From positions 682,001 to 746,000 of the forward strand of contig NZ_CP061379.1 of NCBI RefSeq assembly GCF_015624505.1: DNA of 64,000 bases. Reading direction: 5' to 3'. This stretch comes from Bradyrhizobium commune (GTDB taxonomy: Bacteria; Pseudomonadota; Alphaproteobacteria; Rhizobiales; Xanthobacteraceae). Shown here one piece after another: positions 43,601 to 52,700 of this stretch (positions are counted from its first letter, which is position 1; every line of letters begins with the position of its first letter). Made by a program: the position numbers and the translations under genes. The notes below the pieces were generated by a model. It was given only the letters and a program-made list of their open reading frames with translations, searched no databases and was not told where the DNA came from.

Positions 43601-44530
43601 ATGCCAGCCAACCTGATCAACAGAACGATCATCAAGGAACTCGCCGCAAAGGCCGCAGGGCTCGATCAGGATGGCGGTGGTGCCCGCCTCAAGCAGGTGG
43701 TCAATCGCCTGCTCAACGACCTGATGGTGGCGATCGACGATCTCGACATCTCCATGGACGAATTCTGGGCCGGCGTCGGCTACCTCGGCGAGGCCGCCAA
43801 GGCCAACGAGCTCGGCCTGATCGTGCCGGGGCTGGCGCTGGAGCATTTCCTCGACCTGCGGCTCGATGAAGCCGAGCGCCGCGCCGGTCTTGCGGGCGGC
43901 ACCGCGCGCACCATCGAAGGACCGCTCTACGTCGCCGGCGCACCGCTTGCTAGGGGCGAGGCCCGTCTCGACGACGGCACCGACGAAGGCGAGATCCTGT
44001 TCATGGAGGGCCAGGTGTTCGACATGGCGGGCAACCCGGTCGCCGGCGCCATCGTCGACGTCTGGCACGCCAATTCCTTCGGCTTCTACTCCTTCTTCGG
44101 CCCGCCGCAATCGTCCTACAATCTGCGCAGGCGGATCGAGACCGACCGCGATGGCCGCTATCGCTTCCGCTCCATCATGCCGTCCGGTTATGGCTGTCCG
44201 CCCGGGTCGAACACCGAGACGCTGCTTGCCCGGATGGGCCGCCATGGTCAGCGGCCGGCGCATATCCATTTCTTCGTCACGGCGCCGGGCTACCGCCAGC
44301 TCACGACGCAGATCAACATTGACGGCGACAAATACCTGCACGATGACTTTGCCTTCGGCACGCGCGACGACCTGATCCCGCCGGTGGAGCGTGTCAGCGA
44401 TGCTGCCGAGATCCACAAGGCCGGGCTCAACAAGCCGTTCGTGCGGATCGGCTTCGATTTCAGAATCACGATCGAGGTGGCCGGAGCGCCCGCAACGGTG
44501 GTTCAGCGCGAGCATGCCGTCGCGGCCTGA
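43601..44530 (+). CDS. catA: Catechol 1,2-dioxygenase
   Basis: A 309-residue intradiol dioxygenase. N-terminal helical dimer domain, then the catalytic beta domain with VAGAIVDVWHANSFGFYSFFG (first Tyr ligand nearby), RYRFRSIMPSGYG (second Tyr) and RPAHIHFFVTAPGYRQLTTQI (two His ligands to Fe3+). It opens catechol to cis,cis-muconate. GGAGGAAG precedes the ATG. The presence of catA, catB and catC together makes catechol the entry metabolite here. Confidence 0.94.
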   Translation: MPANLINRTIIKELAAKAAGLDQDGGGARLKQVVNRLLNDLMVAIDDLDISMDEFWAGVGYLGEAAKANELGLIVPGLALEHFLDLRLDEAERRAGLAGGTARTIEGPLYVAGAPLARGEARLDDGTDEGEILFMEGQVFDMAGNPVAGAIVDVWHANSFGFYSFFGPPQSSYNLRRRIETDRDGRYRFRSIMPSGYGCPPGSNTETLLARMGRHGQRPAHIHFFVTAPGYRQLTTQINIDGDKYLHDDFAFGTRDDLIPPVERVSDAAEIHKAGLNKPFVRIGFDFRITIEVAGAPATVVQREHAVAA

Positions 44531-44562
44531 GTCGTCGGCCGCATCGGGAAGCGATCTCCCGC

Positions 44563-45477
44563 TCAACGACGGCGTGCGAACATCTCCACCATGGTGTCGC
44601 GCAGCCAGTTGATGCCGACGTCGCTTCCGAAGCGCGGATGGGTGTGGACCTTGATCTCCACCGGCGGGAGGTCGAATGGAAGCTGGAGCAGGCGAAAGTC
44701 CCGCTTGCTGTAGAACTCGCGCCCGACGGTTTCCGGGAAGATCACGGCGAGATCGCTGTCGCGCACGATCTCGGGCGCGACGGAGAAATGCCCGAGCCGC
44801 ACGGCGATCTGCCGCTTGATGTCGTTGTCCGAAAGCCATTGCTCGATCATCGCGTGGCCGGGCGCGTTGCTGCCGGCGTGGACGTATTGCAGGCTGACAA
44901 AGCCGGCCTTGGTGAGCTTCGCCCGCCCGATCGGATGGCCGCTGCGCACCATGCACACCAGGCGGTCGTTGATCAGCGGTGTGCTGACGCATTCTCCTTC
45001 GAGATTCTTGATGTAGCCGAGCGCGAGATCGACCTCGCCGGCGCGCATTGAACCGATCACGGTGTCCATCGCCAGCGGCACGACGTCGAGCCGCACTGCC
45101 GGCGCGATGCGCACGAGCTTCGCCATGAGGCGCGGCAGATAGAAGACCTCCGAGACGTCCGACATTGCCACGCGAAACACCCGTTGTGTCACCGCGGGAT
45201 CGAACGCGACCCGCTCCTGGATCGCACGGTTGATGATGCCGAAGGCCTGATCGAGCGGCTCGTGCAGGCGGATGGCTGCGTCGGTCGGCAGCATGCGGTT
45301 GGCGGCGCGCACGAACAACGGGTCGTCGAAATGATCGCGCAGGCGGCGCAGCGCGTGGCTGATGGCGGGCTGGGTCAGTCCGAGCCGATCGCCAGCGATG
45401 GTGAGATTGCGCAGGTCCCAGATCGCCAGGAACACGCGCAACAAATTGAGGTCGAGCCCTGAATGAGTACTGTTCAT
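44563..45477 (-). CDS. LysR-type regulator (NahR/NodD-like group), divergent from aromatic operon
   Basis: A 304-residue LysR regulator. Helix-turn-helix LDLNLLRVFLAIWDLRNLTIAGDRLGLTQPAISHALRRLRDHFDDPLFVR is of the subgroup with NahR, LinR and NodD (DPLFVRxxxRMxPT). Effector domain ends with the typical IKVHTHPRFGSDVGINWLRDTMVEMF. The start codon lies inside an inverted repeat (45473-45498), which suggests autorepression. It most likely controls the monooxygenase-importer-dioxygenase operon that runs to 54.3 kb. Confidence 0.88.
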   Translation of the reverse strand: MNSTHSGLDLNLLRVFLAIWDLRNLTIAGDRLGLTQPAISHALRRLRDHFDDPLFVRAANRMLPTDAAIRLHEPLDQAFGIINRAIQERVAFDPAVTQRVFRVAMSDVSEVFYLPRLMAKLVRIAPAVRLDVVPLAMDTVIGSMRAGEVDLALGYIKNLEGECVSTPLINDRLVCMVRSGHPIGRAKLTKAGFVSLQYVHAGSNAPGHAMIEQWLSDNDIKRQIAVRLGHFSVAPEIVRDSDLAVIFPETVGREFYSKRDFRLLQLPFDLPPVEIKVHTHPRFGSDVGINWLRDTMVEMFARRR

Positions 45478-45498
45478 AGTACGGATTATGACTATGAA
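45473..45498. promoter_or_regulatory. Inverted repeat overlapping the LysR start codon, candidate operator
   Basis: Arms TTCATAGT (45473-45480) and ACTATGAA (45491-45498), perfect, 10-bp spacer. The LysR start codon is at 45475-45477. A TTGACT box (45500-45505) with TAAAAA 15 bp on is just downstream, a possible promoter for the operon at 45547. The position suits repression of the regulator and activation of the operon. Confidence 0.6.
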
Positions 45499-45546
45499 TT
45501 TGACTTAGATCAATGCGTTCTAAAAACTGTTCTGACCGGAGCAACG

Positions 45547-46758
45547 ATGCCCCGGCCGGGACGTGGAGCGGCGATGCGGGATCATACCGGAATTGCGATG
45601 GCGGCCCGCCAGACGGTGGCAGAACCGGCAACGACACCGTTGCAGGATCTGGTCGCCGAGATCGCTGCCCGCCGCGACGAGTTCGACCGCCTCTCGCACA
45701 TCCCCCGCGAGATCATTCGCAGCATGAAGCGCGCCGGGATTTTTCGCGCGGGCACTCCCAAGCGGTTCGGCGGCAATGCGTCGCCGCCGGCCGAGTTTCT
45801 GCGCATGGTCGAGACGATCGCGGTCGCCGACGGCTCGGCGGCGTGGGTCGCCGCCTTCGGTTCGGCCAACACCTATATTGCGGCGCTGCCGGTCGAGACC
45901 CAGCGCTTGATCTATGCCGACGGGCCGGATCAGGTCTATGCCGGCGGCCTCTATCCGCTTCAGCCGGCGCGCGTGGTCGAAGGTGGCGTGCGCGTCACCG
46001 GCCGCTGGCGCTTTGCGAGCGGCTGCATGGGCGCCGACTGGATCGGCGTCGGCATCTCGGCCGACCGGCCACTGCTCGCCACGCAGCCGGAAGCCACCAC
46101 CTATATGGCGGTCGCGCGCGCGAACGAAGTCGAGATCGTCGAGAACTGGGACGTGGTCGGGATGCAGGGCACCGGCAGCCACGACACCCGCGTCACCGAC
46201 AAGTTCTATGCGCTCGACTGGATCTGCGCGCGCGGAGCGCCGGGTCTCGTCGACGAGCCGCTCTATCGTTATCCCGCTCTGTCCTATCAGGCCGAGGTGC
46301 ACGCGGCCGTCAATATCGGTCTTGCCCGCGCGGCGCTCGACGTCGTGACCGAGATGTCGGGCGGCGCCAAGATCATGCCGGGCGCGGCGCGACTGGCCGA
46401 TCGCTCCTACTACAAGTCGGAGCTCGCGCGCGGCGAAGCCAGCTGGCGCAGCGCGCGCGCGTTCTTCTACGAATCCGCGGAGCGCGCGTGGAACGTGCTG
46501 CTCGCCGGCGATCCGGTTCCGCGCGAACTCGAAAACCTGCTGCGCCTCAGCGCAACGCACGCGGCGCACACCTCCGCCGAAATCGTCCAGCAGGCCTACC
46601 GCATTGCCGGCATGGCCGCGATCCACAAATCACACCGGCTGCAACGCATCGTGCGCGACTCCATGGTCGTGACGCAGCACGCCTCGCTCAGCGAGGGAAC
46701 CTACGAAGCAGCCGGAGCTCTCTTTGCCGGGGTCATGCCAGGGATGCCCTACCCGTGA
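45547..46758 (+). CDS. Flavin-dependent monooxygenase, acyl-CoA dehydrogenase fold (IacA/HsaA-like)
   Basis: About 403 residues from the ATG at 45547 (GGAG upstream); 45574 is also plausible. The fold is that of acyl-CoA dehydrogenase-related group D monooxygenases: RSMKRAGIFRAGTPKRFGG near the N terminus, VADGSAAWVAAFGSANTY (about 93-110), VTGRWRFASGCMGADW and WDVVGMQGTGSHDTRV, then QQAYRIAGMAAI and a terminal ASLSEGTYEAAG. Such enzymes need reduced flavin from a separate reductase, and a matching flavin reductase gene is at 52167 in the same cluster. IacA, the first enzyme of indole-acetate degradation, has this size and fold. Confidence 0.82.
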   Translation: MPRPGRGAAMRDHTGIAMAARQTVAEPATTPLQDLVAEIAARRDEFDRLSHIPREIIRSMKRAGIFRAGTPKRFGGNASPPAEFLRMVETIAVADGSAAWVAAFGSANTYIAALPVETQRLIYADGPDQVYAGGLYPLQPARVVEGGVRVTGRWRFASGCMGADWIGVGISADRPLLATQPEATTYMAVARANEVEIVENWDVVGMQGTGSHDTRVTDKFYALDWICARGAPGLVDEPLYRYPALSYQAEVHAAVNIGLARAALDVVTEMSGGAKIMPGAARLADRSYYKSELARGEASWRSARAFFYESAERAWNVLLAGDPVPRELENLLRLSATHAAHTSAEIVQQAYRIAGMAAIHKSHRLQRIVRDSMVVTQHASLSEGTYEAAGALFAGVMPGMPYP

Positions 46759-46828
46759 AACAATCTGGCATGACGTGGTGCGCAGCTTGCATCGGTTTCA
46801 CGGAAACCCTGTTCCGAGAGGCAATGAG

Positions 46829-47770
46829 ATGAAACTCCCCGCACTGTCCCGACGTGCCTTCATGGCGAGCACGCTTGCCGCCGCTGCGATCCGCCCCACG
46901 AACCTGCGCGCGGAGGACGCGCCGATCAAGATCGGCGTCGGGTCCGACCCGGTCTTCTCCTCGTTCTATCTCGCCGCGCATGAGAAGATGTTCGAAGCCG
47001 AGAAGCTCAACGTCGTCGTGCAGCTCTACACCGACGGCGGCGAGGCGCTGAACGCGCTGGTCGCCCAGCAGGTCCACCTCGGCGCTGCCGTCGAGCCCAC
47101 GCACATGGTGCGCTTTGCGCGCGCCGAGCTGCGGCCGCTCGCGATCGTCTACCAGTCGGGCCGCTACATCAAGCTGGTGACCGGGAAGGGCGTCGAAGGT
47201 CTCGACAAGATCAAGAAGTTCGGCATCGTCGCCGGCTCGGTCAGCGAGTACTGCACCCTGCTTGCCATGAAGAAGATCGGACTCGCTCCGGGCGCGGTGC
47301 AGATGGTGAAGAGCGGCCCGCCGGAATTGCCGGCGCTGCTGGCGCGCGGTGACATCGACGCGTTCTTTGCCTGGGAGCCATGGCCGACCAACGGCGTCAA
47401 GCAGGGCGGGCACGTCGCGATGACCAGCAAGGACGCCGGCTACACCGACACGATGTGGGTCACGGCGGCAGGCGGCTGGTTCGACGGCAACGCCGCAGCG
47501 GCGCGCGGCATCCTCAAGGTGCTTGCGCGATCCTGCGAGATCGTCATCAGCGACCCCCAGCGCGCCGCGGCCGCAGTTCAGGCGGTGACGAAAATTCCGG
47601 TCGCGCAGACGCTCAATGCGCTGAAGGACATGGATCCCGGCGTGCGCGATTTCACCGACGCGGATTTTGCCAGCTATGACGGTATCGCGGCGTTTCTGGC
47701 CGACCAGAAGGTGACGCCGACGGTGGTCGATTTCCGCCGTTACATCCAGCGCGGCTTCTACAAGGCGTGA
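46829..47770 (+). CDS. ABC transporter substrate-binding protein, NMT1/SsuA type
   Basis: A 313-residue binding protein. The leader has LSRRAFMASTLAAAAI, a twin-arginine-like motif, so Tat export is possible. Fold features: IKIGVGSDPVFSSFYLAAHEKMFEAEKLNVVVQLYTDGGEALNALVAQQVHLGAA, as in sulfonate, nitrate and thiamine-precursor importers. It is 71 bp after the monooxygenase gene and overlaps an ATPase gene, so an importer is built into the catabolic operon. Confidence 0.88.
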   Translation: MKLPALSRRAFMASTLAAAAIRPTNLRAEDAPIKIGVGSDPVFSSFYLAAHEKMFEAEKLNVVVQLYTDGGEALNALVAQQVHLGAAVEPTHMVRFARAELRPLAIVYQSGRYIKLVTGKGVEGLDKIKKFGIVAGSVSEYCTLLAMKKIGLAPGAVQMVKSGPPELPALLARGDIDAFFAWEPWPTNGVKQGGHVAMTSKDAGYTDTMWVTAAGGWFDGNAAAARGILKVLARSCEIVISDPQRAAAAVQAVTKIPVAQTLNALKDMDPGVRDFTDADFASYDGIAAFLADQKVTPTVVDFRRYIQRGFYKA

Positions 47771-48570
47771 TGTCCATGACCGGTTCATCCATCGCCATCA
47801 ACCAGCTCAGCCTGACGCTCGACGGCAACGAGATCGTCTCGCAGATCGACCTCCAGATCGCCGCGGGGGAGTTCGTCTGCCTGCTGGGGCCCAGCGGCTG
47901 CGGCAAGTCGACCCTGCTCAACGCCATTGCGGGCTTCGTTCCCGCAAACGGCCATATCCGCGTGGCCGGGAAAGCCGTCAACGGCCCGGGCGTTGACCGC
48001 GGCGTCGTCTTCCAGTCGTCCGAGGCGCTGTTCCCGTGGCTGACAGTCCGCGAGAATGTCGAATACGGTCCGCGCCTGAGGGGCGTTTCCTCGCGCAAGC
48101 GCGCCGAGCTCGCCGACCATTACCTGTCCCTGGTCGGCCTTTCGCATGCCGCCGACAAGTTTCCTGATGCCTTGTCAGGCGGCATGCGTCAGCGCGCTCA
48201 GATCGCCCGCGTGCTCGTTAACGAGCCCTCGGTCGTGCTGATGGACGAGCCGTTCGGAGCGCTCGATGCGCAGACGCGCGAGGTGCTGCAACGCGAGCTC
48301 GACCGGATCTGGCGCGCGACCGGCTGCACCATCGTGTTCGTCACCCATGACATCTGGGAAGCGATCCTGCTCGCCGACCGTATCGTGACGATGACCGCTG
48401 GCCCGCGCGCCACCATCAAGACGATCGAGACGGTCGGCCTGCCGCATCCGCGTGATCCGGCCGATCCGTCCAGCCTCGCGCTCTATCGCCGCCTCCGCGA
48501 CGACATCGGCGCGGAAGTCACCCGCGTGCTGCGCGCCCAGGGGCTTGCGGTCGGGGAGGTCGCGGCATGA
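47770..48570 (+). CDS. ABC transporter ATP-binding protein, SsuB/TauB type
   Basis: A 266-residue ATPase: Walker A GPSGCGKST (about 40-48), Q-loop VFQSSEALFPWLTVRENVEYG, signature LSGGMRQRAQIARVL, Walker B VVLMDEPFGALD and switch VTHDIWEAI. The FPW after the Q-loop is the family mark for SsuB/TauB/NrtD. The ATG at 47770 overlaps the TGA of the binding-protein gene. Overlaps the permease by 4 bp. Confidence 0.92.
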   Translation: MSMTGSSIAINQLSLTLDGNEIVSQIDLQIAAGEFVCLLGPSGCGKSTLLNAIAGFVPANGHIRVAGKAVNGPGVDRGVVFQSSEALFPWLTVRENVEYGPRLRGVSSRKRAELADHYLSLVGLSHAADKFPDALSGGMRQRAQIARVLVNEPSVVLMDEPFGALDAQTREVLQRELDRIWRATGCTIVFVTHDIWEAILLADRIVTMTAGPRATIKTIETVGLPHPRDPADPSSLALYRRLRDDIGAEVTRVLRAQGLAVGEVAA

Positions 48571-49379
48571 GCGAGGCTGTGCAAGTGACGTCGAACAAGC
48601 GGACTTCGCTGCGTTTGCGCCTGTCGCCTCGGCTCAGCAGGATTGCCGCGTCCGTGGTCTCGATCCTGTGCGGCCTGTTCGTCTGGGACATGCTGTCGCG
48701 CTACAGCTCTCCCTTGTTCCTGCCGTCGCCGGCCACGACCTGGGATGCCGCCAAGGAATTGCTGGCGGACGGGACGCTGGTCGCCTCGGTGCTGGCGTCC
48801 TCGGCGCGTATTGCCTGCGGCTGGGCGCTCGGCGTCGCCGTCGGCATTCCGCTTGGCATCGTGATGGGGCGCTTTGCGCCGATCCGGCAATTTCTCGACC
48901 CCTATATCGAGTTCTTCCGGTTCATCCCGCCGATTGCCTTCGTCACGCTGGCCGTGATCTGGCTCGGCCCCGGCGAGCAGGCCAAGGTGGCGCTGATCTT
49001 CTACACCACCGTCTTCATCGTGACGCTCAACACCATCGCCGGCGTGCAGGCGGTCAATCCGCTGCGGCTGCGTGCGGCCGCAAGCCTCGGTGCGGGTCCG
49101 CTCCAGATGCTGTTGACGGTGATCCTGCCCTCGACCGTGCCGTTCATGGTCACCGGCGCGCGCATCGCCATGGGCAATTCCTTCCTCACGGTGGTGTCGG
49201 CGGAGATCGTGTCGGCCGACAATGGCCTCGGCGCCCTGATCTGGACGGCGCGGAATTTTGCCCGCACCGAATGGGTGTTCGTCGGCATCCTCGCGCTCGG
49301 CATGCTCGGCTACCTGTTCGACCGCGTGCTCCGGATTGCGGTGTCGCTGCTCCTGAAACGCTACCAGCCGACGACCTGA
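48567..49379 (+). CDS. ABC transporter permease, SsuC/TauC type
   Basis: A 270-residue permease with six helices. Recognisable are FVWDMLSRYSSPLFLPSPATTWDAAKEL, LGVAVGIPLGIVMGRF and the EAA loop LRLRAAASLGAGPLQMLLTVILPSTVPFMVTGARIAMGNSFLTVV. It completes the three-gene importer. ATGA overlap with the ATPase gene; 37 bp before the dioxygenase alpha gene. Confidence 0.92.
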   Translation: MSEAVQVTSNKRTSLRLRLSPRLSRIAASVVSILCGLFVWDMLSRYSSPLFLPSPATTWDAAKELLADGTLVASVLASSARIACGWALGVAVGIPLGIVMGRFAPIRQFLDPYIEFFRFIPPIAFVTLAVIWLGPGEQAKVALIFYTTVFIVTLNTIAGVQAVNPLRLRAAASLGAGPLQMLLTVILPSTVPFMVTGARIAMGNSFLTVVSAEIVSADNGLGALIWTARNFARTEWVFVGILALGMLGYLFDRVLRIAVSLLLKRYQPTT

Positions 49380-49416
49380 CGCGAGACGTTCGCCAGAGAG
49401 AGATGAGGATTTGACG

Positions 49417-50691
49417 ATGAACATCGCGACCCCTGTGGTGCCCGACTACGCGGCGCTGGTGCACGCCGACCGCGCGCTCACCACCATGTACACCGATCCC
49501 GCGATCTTCGAAGCCGAGATGGCCAGGGTGTTCGAGCGAACCTGGGTCTGGGTTGCTCATGGCAGCGAAATCGCCGAGCCCGGCGATTTCAAGATGGCGA
49601 TGGTCGGCCTTCAGCCGGTGATCGTCGTGCGCGACCGCAAGGGTGTCGTGCACGTGCACGTCAACCGTTGCCGGCATCGCGCGGCGACGGTGTGCGAGGT
49701 CGCCAAGGGCAAGACCAACAGCTTCGTCTGCCCGTATCATGGCTGGAGTTATGCGCTCGACGGTTCGCTGCGCGGATTGCCCTACGAGGCCGGCTATGCC
49801 GGAACCATCGACAAGAAGCAGTTTCCGCTGAAGTCGCTGCGCGTCGAGGAATATGCCGGGCTGATCTTCGCGACCTTCAAGGACGACATCGCGCCGCTGA
49901 CAGATTTTCTCGGTGGCGCGAAGAAATGGATCGACCTGTTCATGAAGCAGGGCGCGGGCTATCCCCTGACGTCGCTCGGCGAGCACAGGTTCAGCTTCCC
50001 CGGCAACTGGAAGATCCAACTCGAGAACACGACCGACGCCTATCACTTCCCGCTCGTGCACAAGGCCTTCCTGACCGCGACCGACAGCGAGACGGCCGCG
50101 ACGATGGACATCATGAACAACGGCGGCTATGTCGAGGATCTCGGCAACGGCCACAGCGTGATGGTCATGGTGCCGGATCTGGTCGACCTCGACGACAATC
50201 TCGAGGCGCCGATCCCGAAGAAGTTCGAGGCACTCGCCGCGGAGCTCACGGCCGAAGGTCATCCCGATCAGGAGGTGCGCCGGATCGTGCGTGCGGTCGG
50301 CGGTACCGGCTTCAACCTGAACCTGTTCCCGAATCTCGGCTGCTCGGCGGCGTTCTTCCGTGTGCTTCAGCCGATCTCGGTCGACGAGACCGAGGTCAGG
50401 CACGTCGCGCTCGGGATGAAGGGAGGGCCTGCCGCCGCCAATCGCGCTCGCCTGCGCATCCACGAATTCTTCCAGGGCCCGATGGGCTTCGGCAGCCCTG
50501 ATGACGCCGAGGTGTGGGATCGCGTGCAGCACGGTGCGCAGGGCGGCAAGGAGCTCTGGCTGATGCTCAACCGCGGGCTTGCAGGCGAGGAGGCGTTGCC
50601 CGACGGGCATCTCCGCAGCGACGTGAGCGCGGAAACCGGCATGCGCGCAGCCTATCGGCAGTGGAAGGCCATGATGGAGGTAACGTCATGA
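49417..50691 (+). CDS. Aromatic-ring-hydroxylating Rieske dioxygenase, alpha subunit
   Basis: A 424-residue oxygenase. The Rieske cluster ligands are C85, H87 (CRHR) and C105, H108 (CPYHGW). The mononuclear iron site is in NTTDAYHFPLVH, with H210 and H215 and the bridging D207. Size fits the benzoate/anthranilate-type and IacC-like alpha subunits. With the beta subunit next door (4-bp overlap) it forms an alpha-n-beta-n enzyme that adds both atoms of O2 to the ring. Its place in a cluster facing catBCA suggests the product leads to catechol. Confidence 0.93.
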   Translation: MNIATPVVPDYAALVHADRALTTMYTDPAIFEAEMARVFERTWVWVAHGSEIAEPGDFKMAMVGLQPVIVVRDRKGVVHVHVNRCRHRAATVCEVAKGKTNSFVCPYHGWSYALDGSLRGLPYEAGYAGTIDKKQFPLKSLRVEEYAGLIFATFKDDIAPLTDFLGGAKKWIDLFMKQGAGYPLTSLGEHRFSFPGNWKIQLENTTDAYHFPLVHKAFLTATDSETAATMDIMNNGGYVEDLGNGHSVMVMVPDLVDLDDNLEAPIPKKFEALAAELTAEGHPDQEVRRIVRAVGGTGFNLNLFPNLGCSAAFFRVLQPISVDETEVRHVALGMKGGPAAANRARLRIHEFFQGPMGFGSPDDAEVWDRVQHGAQGGKELWLMLNRGLAGEEALPDGHLRSDVSAETGMRAAYRQWKAMMEVTS

Positions 50692-51182
50692 ATGCGCCCG
50701 TGATGATTCCGGCCATTGGCCTCGACGAGGCGATGCAGCTCGTCTTCCTGGAGGCGGATCTGCTCGACCATGCCTGCTACGAGGAGTGGCTCGCATTGTG
50801 GACGGCGGATGCGCGCTATGTCGTGCCGATCGATCCCGGTGCGACGGATTTCGAGAACAGCCTCAACTACGCCTATGACGACCACGAGATGCGGCGCAAG
50901 CGCACCGAGCGTTTGCTCAACGGCCAGTCGATCTCGGCCTCACCCGTGGCACGCACCATCCGACAATTGTCGCGCTTCCGGATTCTCGAGGCCGGCGAGA
51001 CCTGGTGCGAGCTGCGCTGCGCCCAGATCCTGACAGAGCATCGCCGCAGCCGCACGCGAACTTACACCGCCAATCTCACCTACCGTCTGGTCCGCGCCGA
51101 GGGCGCGCTCAAGATCGACCTGAAGGTCATCCGCCTGATCAACTCGACGGAGGCGCTCGGTGGTATCAGCTACATTCTCTGA
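50688..51182 (+). CDS. Aromatic-ring-hydroxylating dioxygenase, beta subunit
   Basis: A 164-residue NTF2/SnoaL-fold structural subunit. HACYEEWLALWTADARYVVPIDPG and the RRKRTERLLNGQSISASPVARTIRQLSRFRIL block are typical of the ring-hydroxylating dioxygenase beta family. No metal site; it shapes the hexamer. ATGA overlap with alpha and a 23-bp overlap with the reductase. Confidence 0.92.
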   Translation: MNAPVMIPAIGLDEAMQLVFLEADLLDHACYEEWLALWTADARYVVPIDPGATDFENSLNYAYDDHEMRRKRTERLLNGQSISASPVARTIRQLSRFRILEAGETWCELRCAQILTEHRRSRTRTYTANLTYRLVRAEGALKIDLKVIRLINSTEALGGISYIL

Positions 51183-52170
51183 GGCGGCCGTCGCCGCTCC
51201 GGTTGTTGCCGGAATGGAGGCGGCGCTCACTCTCGTGATCGCGCGGCGCGAAGAGCAGGCCTCCGGTATCGTCGTGCTCGATCTCGTCGATCCCGACGGC
51301 GGCGCGCTGCCGCCCTTCGAACCTGGTGCGCATGTTGACGTCGAGGTTGCACCCGGCCTGGTGCGGCAATATTCGCTCTGCGGCGATCCCGCCGACACCA
51401 GCACTTACCGGCTCGGGATTCTGCTCGATGCTGCCTCCCGCGGTGGATCGCGCGCGATTCATGCCGATTTCCGTGCCGGCGCGTCCGTGCGGATCGGCAG
51501 GCCGCGCAATCTCTTTCCGCTCGCGGCCAACGCGCGCCGCTCGATCCTGATCGGCGGCGGCATCGGCATTACGCCGATGGTCGCGATGGCGCATCGTCTG
51601 CACCATGTCTCGGGCGACTTCACGCTGCACTATTGTGTGCGGTCGCCGGCAATGGCGGCGTTCGCAAGTGAACTCCAGGAAGCGCCGTTCCGCGATCGCG
51701 TTCATCTGCATGTCGACGATGGCGCCGCGGCGCAGCGCTTCGAACCCGCGCGCGAGCTTCCGCCGCCGGCCGATGACGTCCATCTCTACGTTTGCGGGCC
51801 GGACGGATTCATGGCCTCCGTCATCGCGGCGGCGGAACGGCTCGGCTACGGCGCGGCGCAGATCCACCGCGAATATTTCAAGGCCGATTTCGATCGTACC
51901 GGCGAGGCGTTCGAGGTCGTGCTTGCGCGCAGCAACCGGCGCATCGCCGTCGATGCCGGCAGCACGATTGTGGCCGCCCTCGCCAGGGCCGGTGTCAAGA
52001 TCGAAACCTCTTGCGAGGAGGGCATTTGCGGCACCTGCCTGTGCAACGTGCTTGCCGGTCTGCCTGATCACCGCGATGTCTACCTCACCGACGAAGAGAA
52101 GGCCGCAAACGACCAGATGCTGGTGTGCTGTTCGCGATCGAAAACGCCCGAACTGGTGCTCGACCTATGA
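51160..52170 (+). CDS. Oxygenase reductase component (flavin, NAD and C-terminal 2Fe-2S domains)
   Basis: A 336-residue reductase. Order: flavin-binding domain with RQYSL (69-73), NAD domain with GGGIGITP (132-139) and CGPDGF (212-217), and a C-terminal plant-type 2Fe-2S domain with C285, C290, C293 and C323. This is the phthalate-dioxygenase-reductase order, unlike BenC/AntC where the ferredoxin domain is N-terminal. The GTG start lies 23 bp inside the beta gene. It feeds NAD(P)H electrons to the dioxygenase. Confidence 0.92.
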   Translation: MVSATFSEAAVAAPVVAGMEAALTLVIARREEQASGIVVLDLVDPDGGALPPFEPGAHVDVEVAPGLVRQYSLCGDPADTSTYRLGILLDAASRGGSRAIHADFRAGASVRIGRPRNLFPLAANARRSILIGGGIGITPMVAMAHRLHHVSGDFTLHYCVRSPAMAAFASELQEAPFRDRVHLHVDDGAAAQRFEPARELPPPADDVHLYVCGPDGFMASVIAAAERLGYGAAQIHREYFKADFDRTGEAFEVVLARSNRRIAVDAGSTIVAALARAGVKIETSCEEGICGTCLCNVLAGLPDHRDVYLTDEEKAANDQMLVCCSRSKTPELVLDL

Positions 52171-52700
52171 CCGGTCTGTCCGAAGCTGGCGTCCAGAAGC
52201 GGTTTCGCGATGCCATGGCGAGGCTCGGGGCCGCGGTGAACATCGTGACCACGGACGGGCCGGCCGGCCGTCACGGGCTGACCGCATCCGCGGTGTGCAG
52301 CGTGACCGACACGCCCCCGACCGTGCTGGTCTGCGTGCGGCAACAGGCCGGCGCGCACGACGTGCTCAAGGCCAATGGCGCGCTCTGCGTCAACGTCCTG
52401 GCCGGCCGGCACGAGAATTTGTCCGCCAAATTCGGCCGGTCCGGGCTCAGCGTCGATCAGCGCTTTGCCGACGCGACCTGGAAGCGGCTTGCCACCGGCG
52501 CACCGGCGCTGGCCGATGCCGCCGCCAGCCTCGACTGCCGCATCGTGGGGGTGACCGAGGTCGGCACGCACACCGTGTTCTTCTGCGAGGTGCAGGACAT
52601 GGTGGCGGCGGCCGAGCCGGAAGGACTGATCTATTTCAACCGGACCTATCATCACATCGGTCCGATCCCGCAATCCCAAGCCAGCGAGGCCCGCGCGTGA
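52167..52700 (+). CDS. Flavin reductase, HpaC/HsaB-like
   Basis: A 177-residue FMN/FAD reductase of the flavin_reduct family: FRDAMARLGAAVNIVTTDGPAGRHGLTASAVCSVTDTPPTVLVCV at the flavin site and FAEVQ-like FFCEVQDM, with GLIYFNRTYHHIG at the C terminus. It probably supplies reduced flavin to the acyl-CoA dehydrogenase-fold monooxygenase at 45547. ATGA overlap with the preceding reductase. Confidence 0.9.
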   Translation: MTGLSEAGVQKRFRDAMARLGAAVNIVTTDGPAGRHGLTASAVCSVTDTPPTVLVCVRQQAGAHDVLKANGALCVNVLAGRHENLSAKFGRSGLSVDQRFADATWKRLATGAPALADAAASLDCRIVGVTEVGTHTVFFCEVQDMVAAAEPEGLIYFNRTYHHIGPIPQSQASEARA

